Source of the DNA: Ahaetulla prasina | Taxonomy: Eukaryota; Chordata; Lepidosauria; Squamata; Colubridae | Assembly: GCF_028640845.1 (NCBI RefSeq) | Contig: NC_080539.1 | Span: forward strand, 301,582,516-301,646,515 | Reading direction: 5' to 3' | DNA length: 64,000 bases | Part shown: piece by piece, positions 55,622-64,000 of the stretch | Layout: each line of letters opens with the position of its first letter | Numbering within the stretch: the first letter of the stretch is position 1 | Position numbers and translations under genes: made by a program | The notes under the pieces: generated by a model | What the model was told of the DNA's origin: nothing | Seen by the model: the letters and a program-made list of their open reading frames with translations, nothing else | The model's database searches: none

Positions 55622-57520
55622 TAGCACATATGAAACAAATGCATTGGCAAAAAATATCTCTGGAGTGGGACTGAGCTTTAACACCATCCTAAATTATATA
55701 AACCCAGTCAGAGCACTTTCATATGTTTCATATTAGGGGTACCTTTTTTTGATTTTCCTTTGTTTCATTTTAACATATCTGCAAGCACCCAGAATTATTG
55801 CAGATCAACTATCAGTGAATGCCTTTTTTAGGAAAAGAAGAAAAAATAATAATTTTAAAGGAAATAAAAATTTAACTACTAAAATGTGAATGTCTTTAGA
55901 TATTTTGCACATTCTCTTTACCTGTTCTGTATAAAATTACTTGGAAAGTGGACTAGAATAACTGTCCATTTGCCTCTAATTCTATTACTTTGTATAAGTT
56001 TCAGATTAATCTGCTTCATTCTTGCTGCTTTAGTAAATATTTCAAGAAGACTTTTTTCCCCCAATGCTTCCTTTCCATTGTTTTGAATATACTACAGGCA
56101 AGAGAGGTTGTTAACTGTTCTTGTGTGACTTTTAAGAATGCTATCTCCACACCTGTTGTATAGAATCATTGCCCAAAGAATATCAGAATGTGCACACACA
56201 TCTGTGTGTGTATAAAGTGTAGCTAGCACAAAGCTATGGATATGTCAAACTATCCACTTATTTTTTTGCACATCTATATAAATTGGATGCTCCCAAATGA
56301 AACCGCTTGAGGTAAACATTGCAAAGTAGATATATTAAATACATATTTCTTCTCTGGAAAAGAGAAAAAATGCTACTATTGTAAGAATTATTCTGTCTTT
56401 TACCAGCCAGGAATATTTCTTTCAGTGGTCCCTTCTAATGATTGAATTAATTTTTCATAAATATTTAATTCCTGCTGTCTGAGAAATTATTGATAGCTTT
56501 CAATGGCTGCTAGAATTCTCTCTTAGCACCTTTACTTATATAGAGATTTTTTTATATATGCGCTCACACAGATTAAGAAGTTAAAAATGCAAATCTATAT
56601 CTTTTACTCTGTTTGGCATAAATATGGCATAAACTAATTTTCAATAGTTTTCCAGTTAATGCCTCAAATAAAATAATAATTGGACAACTGTTATTAAAAC
56701 ATGCAAACTTCCTTCCTTCCTTCCAAATTTATTTTGATTATCATATTATGGATTTTTCAATAAAACTGGCTATTGTTAAGTATGTGTGGTGGGAGGCTAA
56801 TTTACCATAGAATGTCACACCTGCAGGACTCTTTAATATTAGGGTGGGGAGGGAAAAGTGTGTATACAGCAGCCTGCTAAACATTGTTTCAAGTGACATA
56901 TGGTGAATTTTAGTTTGTGATCTCCACTGCATGCAACTGTGATAATACTCCTTGCACATTTCCACACTTGGTAAGAACAGCCCATGTCTGTCAGCTTCAT
57001 AAGTTCCTTTTTCCTTTGTTCCAGCTACCATTCTTTGCTGGAAATATTCTTAACCATTGCCATTGAGTCTTCCTATCCTTCTTTGATATGCATTTTCATA
57101 ATTCTTAATAATTGTACAAATCCACATGGTTTGCTTTGACCTAAAGCTTAATGTGTGGTGATCATCCCATTGGGATGTATTTCTGATTATATCTGGGCCA
57201 TCAAAGAGGATTGATTTGAAAGTATTTCTGGAGTGCTTCTGCTAGAATATATTTAAGTTGGGTTTCTCCCCCCCCCCTCCAAGTAACTTGTATGAAGGAG
57301 ATCTATATAATGCCTGAGGAAATTTGTAAATGGGAAATATTGCTAACAACTCTAAGCATCCTGATTTTTTTTTTGTTCTCTAGTTTTTTGTTTTTTTTTT
57401 AATATTGGGACTTGGGGCAGACTATTTATTAGAGTTTTGCAACAGAGTTCTTGTATGAAGCCTCTAAATGGCTACTTGTAAAAAAATTCTGACAATAAAA
57501 TTCATTTTAAAAGCTCTTCT
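55622..57520 (+). other. SIPA1L1: SIPA1L1 3' UTR
   Basis: About 1.9 kb of AT-rich sequence follows the stop codon without recognisable transposons. It contains several short AU-rich and T-rich tracts and a TTCC run near 56710. The end is placed by the AATAAA at 57494 followed by a GT-rich stretch. An earlier AATAAA near 56670 could give a shorter transcript. Extent is inferred; no transcript data are available here. Confidence 0.7.
57494..57499 (+). terminator. SIPA1L1: Probable SIPA1L1 polyadenylation signal
   Basis: A canonical AATAAA (GACAATAAAATTC) is followed about 30 bases later by a G/T-rich element (TGTTTTGTTTGTTTT), the usual arrangement for a cleavage site near 57515-57520. Confidence 0.65.
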
Positions 57521-59179
57521 AGAAATAATGTTTTGTTTGTTTTTTATTCTTCAAAATCTGATTCTTTCCATTAACATCGGAAGCCACAAATGTGAAAATT
57601 AAAACCATCGAGAGGTTTTTCCAATATTTGAATAGAATCTTAAAGTTTGGTGGGACCATTTACCCCATCATACGTTACTAAAATCTGGATTAAAATATTT
57701 TAACAAATGTTTTGTTTGAACACATTCTGTGAAAGGGGTCCCGCTGTCTCTACATAATTGCTCCCCCTATCAAGCTTTCTTTTAGTTAAGAATCTGTTAG
57801 AAAAAGATTCTTAACTAAAATTGGGATTTTTCCATTCTGTGCTGCACATTTTAGAATGTTGAAGTCCTGGTTTTGACCTTTTTAACATTCTTTTAGCTAT
57901 TTGAAGAGTAACATGTATTCTCTCTTGGTCATCTCAAGGCTAACAATGCTTAGCTACTTTAACTTTTCTTCATATAACTTAATTTTTTGTCTCTGATTTT
58001 CTTCATTGCTTTTCTTTAAATCTGTTCCACTTTCTCTGAATCTCTCTGGAGGGGTGGGGTGTCCAAAAGTAGACACCATACTTGATGGGGAATCGGCTAA
58101 TAGGTGGAATTTTTCTGTGAATCTGTGAATCTATACTTGTATTGATATAACCTAACAATTTCCTTTTTTTACAGTTCTATAATTTTTCACCATTAGACTA
58201 GGTGGTGTTATTTTTCTGGAGACTTATAGGTAATGACATTAAACTTACTAAAGAAAGGGACAATATTCTATCCTGAGTAAATCTGCAAATAAATAGAATT
58301 GTCATTGTGGAGCACAGTGTACCTTAGATAAGGTGGTCATAAAGCAAAGAAACAGTCACTTGATTAATGAAATGATGAGCACAACGTAGTTCTAATGGAA
58401 AGAAATTATTCATATGTTTTAGCAGGTATTTTAGAAGTCATTTCTATTTATCACACAAAAGAAAGTTACTTTTAAAAACTTGGCTTCTTAAAAGTATTTA
58501 ATATAAAAATAATAGCCCTGTTGCCCAATTTAGGCCACAATTACAATCAGTTGAAATTTTAATAATATAGCTGTAGTTACTTTTTCTTGCTCTAGAGAAA
58601 TCTCTTATTCCTCCAATCCTTTAGTTTTATCTCCCTTCCTTGGATAGAAAATTAAGGCTTCTTAGAAAAGAAGAACCTGGTTTTCACAGATCCTATAAAT
58701 GAGTTGTGTGGATGGGGGAAAAATTGACAAGACTTACAAGATAGGAAAAAAGGGGCAAAAAAGTAAAACCTACAAGCTGCATCTTAATAGAATCTTCATA
58801 TGAATTAACATAGGCAAGCCTTGTTTAAAGAAGAGAATATCCTTAAATACCAGTTATTGCTCAGTGGGGAGAAGAGAGGTATAGAACAGGACAGGCAACC
58901 AATAAGCATGAAGAGTCTCTTCAGGATGACTCAAACTTAACTTGCAATAAGGATGCTAATGGGAGGTGTCTCTGAGATGCCCTGCTAATCTCTTTCTGAT
59001 TCACTTCTATTTTTACTGGGGAATTACATTTTTAGAAGGCTGAGAATAGCACGTTTTATGTATATGTCAGCTTGCAATGGCATAGTTTAGCAATGTTAAG
59101 AATGTGGGTAGAGAAAAGATTGCAAACATGTTAACCTTGAGTACATTAGCTATCAAATCTATGTAAACAAGCTTGATGA

Positions 59180-59300
59180 GCCTCTGGCTCTCTAAATGCT
59201 GCTAAACTATAATTCTCAGTGTCGCATGCTTTTGGTAACACAATTGGGACTACTAGGAGGCCTATCTCAGTAATATCTACATGACCACAAATTCTCCACA
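59180..59300. repeat. Degraded 'ACTACAACTCCCA'-type repeat
   Basis: GCCTCTGGCTCTCTAAATGC, TGCTAAACTATAATTCTCAG and ATTCTCCACACCTGACC follow the outline of a common amniote DNA-transposon-derived repeat (cctctggctctccagatgttgctgaactacaactcccag...ttccccacccctg). Confidence 0.5.
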
Positions 59301-61384
59301 CCTGACCTAAAGGGCCATTTGTTTACAGCATGCTATTAAAAAATTGGCTTCATCATTTGGGTTTTCAGTCTACTGCTTTGCTGTTGGCTTCTGAAATATT
59401 TCCAATCAGAAGAAAGTAACACAGGGCTGAGAAGCTATAGATAGCTGTCCCTATATATGGTTGTATTAGTTTGGTATTTTAAAGGTAAAACAGTCTTATC
59501 TCTTCAGCCAAGCATGCATATCTAATAATAACAGCAATTATATTCCTGTACTGCAACATAGAGATCAGAAGTGCAGAAAGAAAGCAGAAAAACATTAATG
59601 AATCCAACTATTTGCTAATATTATGCAACATTTGAAAAAGTCAACTGTTACAGAACTGAGTTCATATTATATCTTTGGAAAAATATGTAGTTTGTCCTCA
59701 CAATATCGCTACAAATCATAGTTGTTGCAAATAAAATTCCTCTAGATTATAATTATATGAGTGCCTTCTAACAAAAACCTGATTTTCTTAGGATTGGTCA
59801 AGAGGCTTGTTGAAGGTTTGTTCATTTTGCTTTTGTTGAGTCTGAATTCATTTTGTAGTCTTTTAAACCACCCAGTCAGCAACCAAAGAGTTGAACTTAA
59901 AGTGCTGAGGATGTCCATCTATTGAAAGCTCCGGATAGTCAATTCCAAAGTGACCTCACTTGGTGAAATACCACTCACAGTGGCCCCAATATTAGCAACA
60001 CAATACCAAAAAGACTTTGGTGGCCCAAGACTGTTTCCCATGAAGATGGACAGACTCCTGTGTCAATCTGCTAAATTATCATATGCATTGACTGTAGCCT
60101 GCGCACCTAGTCCCTTGGTAATCCCACACTTCAGGGAAGGGAAAGGAAACAAAGTATTTCTCACTTTAGCATTTATTATGGTCATTATTATAGAAGTTCA
60201 GCAGCCTCAACCGTGGCTGACCAAACTCTTTCGACAGACATTTGGGGAATAAGAAATGTCACCATTCTGCTGATTTGGAATAATTGCAGTTTTATTTTGT
60301 TCTCTGCTTCTAATCTTATACTGTCCTTGAGAAAAATTCTGATTTATATGTTACTGTATAAACTTGGCAGGAAACATTCCCAGCCCAACTGTATAAAAAT
60401 ACAATCAACCAACGCATCAAGAAATCAGTAACTGTTATAAGTTTATGAACTTTTTAAATAGGGAGTCAAAGTTTTGGCCAATATTTAAAGTTGTAAAAAG
60501 CCATTTTCCATTGGTCTTTTGTTATTAACTTCTTTTTTTTTAAAGTAGAAATATTTTTTTGCAGTTCACATTCAACGTGAGCATGAAAAAAACAGTTGCT
60601 GGAAATTATCTGCATCCAACATCATAGTAGTGTTTCCTTGGAGGAACATGCTTTAAGCGGACCCACAACTGCTGCACTCTGTAATTTTTATTGTCCAGGT
60701 GCTGCTTGCAGAGAGATTTTTGGGGATGGGGGAGTGGGAGGTGGGGGTTTAAATCTTATACACTTCATTACCTCTCATTGGTTCTTGGCCAAAAGCTGTA
60801 GGACACATTGAACAGATGGTACCCCTAATAACTTAAGCAGGTTCCTTGCCTCATTGATGCCATCCATCTTTTAGGACTGATACCTACCTGAGGTGTAGCT
60901 TTATGCAGCATTTTAATGCCTGACTACTCTGACAGTAGAAACTGGTAAATAATTTATGAAAATGATTAGCCCCTAGGAAAGGATTTCTTGCTGCACTTGC
61001 AGATTATAGTACATCCCTTTGTTTTTCCCATTGATCTTGCAGCTAAAGAACTTTTTCTTATTCCTGCCAAATGTAAATAACACGACAACCAGTAAATTAG
61101 AAATATTCAAGTCCAACTTTTTCTTCAGCTATGAATTATTCATGTTTATTTCCCCTCTATTCCTAGTGTAAAATGTCGGACCTGGAAGTTAGAGAGGCTG
61201 TCGGCTACAGTGTCCAGTCTGTATTATAGACAAGGATGCTTACCTGGCACCAACTCTTAAAATTTCAGTACCAGGCCAAGTCATAAGTTTTCACTTACAT
61301 TTATCACTAGAATTTACACAATAGCTTCCTTCAAACGAGTCTTCCTAAAAGTGAGAGTGGTGAGTCCAGCACATCTGGAGGGCA

Positions 61385-61528
61385 ATAGTATAGTATAGTA
61401 TAGTATAGTATAGTATAGTATAGTATAGTATAGTATAGTATAGTATAGTATAGTATAGGACAGGACAGGACAGGACAGGACAGGACAGGACAGGACAGGA
61501 CAGGACAGAATAGAATAGAATAGAATAG
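61385..61528. repeat. Compound pentanucleotide microsatellite
   Basis: (TATAG)14 at 61389-61458, (GACAG)10 at 61459-61508 and (AATAG)4 at 61509-61528, directly abutting the 3' end of an antisense LINE. Counts were read directly from the sequence. Confidence 0.95.
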
Positions 61529-61975
61529 AATTTTTTATTGGCCAAGTGTGAGTGGACACACAAGGAATTTGTCTTGGTGCATATGCTCTCAGTGTACATA
61601 AAAGAAAAGATACCTTCATCAAGAATTCTAAGGTACAACACTTAATGATAGTCATAGGGTACAAATAAGCAATCAGGAAACAATATCAATATAAATCATA
61701 AGGATACAAGCAACAAAGTTACAGTCATACAGTCATAAGTGGAAGGAGATTGGTGATGGGAATAATGAGAAGATTAATAGTAGTACAGACTTAGTAAATA
61801 GTTTGACAGTGTTGGGGGAATTATTTGTTTAGCAGAGTGATGGCGTTCAGGAAAAAACTGTCCTTGTGTCTAGTTGTTCTGGTGTACAGTGCTCTATAGC
61901 GTCGTTTTGAGGGTAGGAGTTGAAACAGTTTATGTCCAGGATGATTTAACCACTGGGTGAGACTGTTCTTAACTA
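61529..61975 (-). mobile_element. Snake CR1(L3)-like LINE 3' end, antisense
   Basis: On the + strand AATTTTTTATTGGCCAAGTG, TGAGTGGACACACAAGGAAT, TTGTCTTGGTGCATATGCTC, TCAGTGTACAT is the reverse complement of the 29560-29676 tail. It extends into the older 3' coding/UTR part (AAAACTGTCCTTGTGTCTAG, TTGTTCTGGTGTACAGTGCT, GTCGTTTTGAGGG). The microsatellite at 61385-61528 forms its tail. The 5' limit is approximate. Confidence 0.75.
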
Positions 61976-62276
61976 TCATTATATTTTCCAACATCGATCA
62001 TCTTAAAAGGAATGCATTTCATGAGGGATAGCTTAATCGTCTCAAAAGAATAGCAACAGATGATAATACTGTATTAGAAAATAATTGTCCTATTTAGATG
62101 TAAACCTATTCAATATCAGCCTTGATTTGTGTGCACAGTCTTATTTTATATTGGGGGCTTTATTTTTCACCCCCTTCTTAACTTGAATTTTGAATTTGTC
62201 TTTCTGCCCACATTTCTGCATTTCACCATGGTCTCTTCTCTTGGTGGCGAGTTTATCTAGATTTTCAGAATGCATA

Positions 62277-62650
62277 CAGATAGTCCTTGATTTACAACAG
62301 CTCATTTAGTGACCATTCAACGTTACAGTGGCACTGGAAAAAAAGTGACCTTTGACCTTTTTTCACACTTACGACCATTGCAGCGTCCCCACTATCATGT
62401 GATGAAAATTTGAACACTTGGCACCTGACTCATATTTATGACAGGTGCAGTGTCCCATGTGGTGCCCTTTTGCAACCTTCTGACAAGCAAAGTCAATGGG
62501 GAAGCCAGATTCACTTAACAACCAGGTTACTGACTTAACTGCAGTGATTCACTTAGCGGTGGCAAGAAAGAAATGTGATAAAATGGGGCAAAATTCACTT
62601 AACAACAGAAAGTTTGGGCTCAGTTGTGGCCATAAGGTGAGAGCTACCTG
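62277..62650 (+). repeat. AGTCCT-family element, near full length
   Basis: CAGATAGTCCTTGATTTACA at left and GTGGCCATAAGGTGAGAGCT, ACCTG at right. The interior carries repeated GTTAAGTGAATC-like phrases in reverse (ATTCACTTAACAACC) and GCAAAGTCAATGGGGAAGCC. At about 374 bp it is the most complete copy in the window. Confidence 0.8.
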
Positions 62651-62699
62651 CACTTTTGAGCTGAATTACATTTGCTGAGGAGGGACTTAGCACTCAGAC

Positions 62700-62960
62700 A
62701 CATACCATGCCAAAATCTTATTCCAAGTTTATGTGGATTCTTAATCCATTTATAATTTTCAAAGATCACGGTCTTATCTTTGTGCTGTTTATTTCATTTT
62801 TTAATTCTTAAGCTTATGATTAAAATGTTCTTTCATTAAGGATTGAAGGCAAACTCATCCAGCATTTTCAAACTTGTCAATTTGAAGGTCTCTATTAGCT
62901 TAAAAGTAGTTAGCAACTTCTGAATGTGATTGAAAAGGAAGTTTGCAAACTTATGGTCTT
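62700..62960. repeat. Segment shared with 48960-49260
   Basis: See the partner segment. Shared phrases in the same order include TTCTTAAGCT, TTGAAGGCAAACTCATCCAG and GCTGCCTGCAG. Unclassified dispersed repeat. Confidence 0.45.
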
Positions 62961-63189
62961 TTAAAAGATGCTGCCTGCAGCTGGGAGCAAATTTTCCCCT
63001 TTTAATATTTAATTGTTATTATTCTATAATTTAAAATTTTTTAACCCTAATTTAATTTTTAATTTTAATGTTAATTTTTCTACATTGTTCAATTTATCGG
63101 TTATACACCATCCAGAGCCCCTGTTTGAAGGAGATGGGGAAAGAGAAGGAGGGAGGAAGGGAGAAAGAAAAAAAGAAAAAGAAAGAAAA

Positions 63190-63192
<3 letters not shown>

Positions 63193-63260
<68 letters not shown>
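63193..63260. repeat. (GAAA)17 microsatellite
   Basis: Seventeen uninterrupted GAAA units, preceded by an impure GGAAGGGAGAAAG/AAAAG tract from about 63140. Purine-only on one strand. Confidence 0.95.
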
Positions 63261-63263
<3 letters not shown>

Positions 63264-63357
63264 TCATATGGTCAAAAGTGAGCATTTAAAATCCACCGGG
63301 ACCAGTGTCTTGCAATCTCCTCATGAGTAGCAACTCTTCAGAGTACATTAGACTTAC

Positions 63358-63520
63358 TCTTACAATAACTTTATTGTCACTTGAATGTACACTAATTGGC
63401 ATACATTAAAATGAAATTTCATTGCATACAGCTCTCAAAGGCTCACCACCTCCAATATACATGACATAAACATGACTAAATAAATAATAAATAAATAAAT
63501 AAATACTAAATTATGCACAG
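63358..63520 (-). mobile_element. L2-like LINE 3' end, antisense
   Basis: ATAACTTTATTGTCACTTGA, ATGTACACTAATTGGCATAC, AAATGAAATTTCATTGCATA resembles the antisense of L2-type 3' ends (terminal TGACAATAAAG). It is followed by an (AAAT)n-like run at 63480-63505. Clade by recollection only. Confidence 0.55.
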
Positions 63521-63589
63521 ATTCACATATATTATATGACATTTTGAATTCTTCTGGTATTTTAGGAATCTTTCCTTTTTCCATGGCTT

Positions 63590-63833
63590 TGAGTGCAGGG
63601 CATGGCTTGGTGGGCATGGCAGGGGAAGGATACTGTAAAATCTCCATTCCCTCCCCACTCCAGGGGAAGGTTACTGCAAAATCCCCATTTCCTCCCAATC
63701 AGCTAACACTCAGGAGGCAGAGAATAGATGGGGGCAGGGCCAGTCAGAGGTGGCATTTACCGGTTCTCTGAACTACTCAAAATTTCTGTTACCGGTTCTC
63801 CAGAACTGGTCAGAACCTGCTGAAACCCACCTC
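63590..63833 (+). repeat. CAGAGGTGGG-type repeat
   Basis: GGCATGGCTTGGTGGGCATG, AGGGGAAGGATACTGTAAAA, CCATTCCCTCCCCACTCC, then CAGAGGTGGCATTTACCGGT, CTGAACTACTCAAAATTTCT and GAACCTGCTGAAACCCACCT. The reverse complement corresponds to the split copy at 5181-7925. Confidence 0.65.
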
Positions 63834-64000
63834 TGCCATTCAGGTTCCAAAGAGCTGGTGTTCTTGTATATTTGAAAACACACCAGGACCATCACTGGGC
63901 TGCAAAACTGAAAGGCTACTTAATGGCAACATGGAAGAACATTGTTATTTGGAGAAGTTTTGTGACTGATTTTTTTTATTGCTACTTCGTATTAAGAATC

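Larger units (their letters stand above)
57521..64000. other. Downstream intergenic DNA
   Basis: No exon, CpG island or gene signature was recognised. A degraded 'CTCTGG..CTAAACTATAATTCTC' amniote repeat is at about 59180-59300. Listed repeats cluster from 61360 onward. The stretch 57521-59180 and 59300-61360 shows nothing beyond AT-rich sequence. Confidence 0.6.

Noticed and set aside
61385..61528. Possible CRISPR-like or satellite array
   Set aside because: Units are five bases with no spacers; it is a LINE-tail microsatellite in vertebrate DNA.
61314..61664. Minus-strand frames with long YTILYYTILY and CPVLSCPVLS repeats
   Set aside because: Translation of the pentanucleotide microsatellite; a five-base unit stays open by chance.
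63013..63330. Open frames rich in Lys/Glu/Arg
   Set aside because: They are produced by the (GAAA)17 microsatellite and impure purine tract.
1..64000. tRNA, rRNA or snRNA genes
   Set aside because: The only tRNA-like boxes are in SINE heads (46534 and reverse 33317); no cloverleaf gene was recognised by eye.

Overview
The window is a piece of vertebrate nuclear DNA: AT-rich, intron-dominated and dense in retroposons. The repeat content (Sauria-type tRNA SINEs with ACCTTTA tails, BovB, CR1/L2-type LINEs whose 3' ends carry simple-sequence tails, L1, abundant small hAT-like and TA-flanked elements) points to a squamate reptile, most likely a snake. No bacterial, plasmid, phage, CRISPR or RNA-gene content was seen.

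One protein-coding gene is present, on the + strand: the 3' two thirds of SIPA1L1 (SPAR), a RapGAP/PDZ postsynaptic scaffold protein. I traced 19 coding exons from 159 to the stop codon at 55621. All introns are GT-AG and every phase fits, giving one uninterrupted frame of about 1,278 residues. The 5' exons lie upstream of the window. Exons 1-6 carry most of the RapGAP domain, including the HIGND catalytic segment. Exon 7 carries the PDZ domain. Exons 8-17 carry the Ser/Pro-rich actin- and partner-binding tail, including a DSGIDT phosphodegron. Exons 18-19 carry the C-terminal coiled coil. The 3' UTR runs to a poly(A) signal at 57494.

The introns are full of mobile elements. Intron 3 holds a 2.5-kb CR1/L2-type LINE nested in an older repeat, plus a palindromic TA-flanked MITE. 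Intron 4 holds a second copy of that MITE. Intron 5 holds a hAT-like element. Intron 6 holds a complete L1 derivative that has only ORF1 (HAL1-like), with a 15-bp target duplication. Intron 7 holds a third MITE copy and a long non-autonomous element. Intron 8 (10.5 kb) holds a LINE inside a hAT element, a second LINE 3' end, a decayed CR1, a hAT-like element and an antisense BovB. Intron 14 holds a Sauria-type SINE split by a LINE tail and a large inverted repeat. At least nine copies of one terminal-inverted-repeat family (AGTCCT ends) are spread across the window.

Downstream of the gene (57.5-64 kb) I see no gene. It contains a LINE 3' end with a three-part pentanucleotide microsatellite tail, an AGTCCT-family element, a (GAAA)17 tract, an L2-like 3' end and a CAGAGGTGGG-type repeat.

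I found no undescribed gene system. The observations most worth following up are the ORF1-only L1, the MITE family built from repeated CGGCTTATACTCG modules, the apparent absence of a SIPA1L1 cassette exon, and the stack of nested insertions with readable target duplications. Comparisons with human SIPA1L1 and with repeat families are from memory, because no search could be run.
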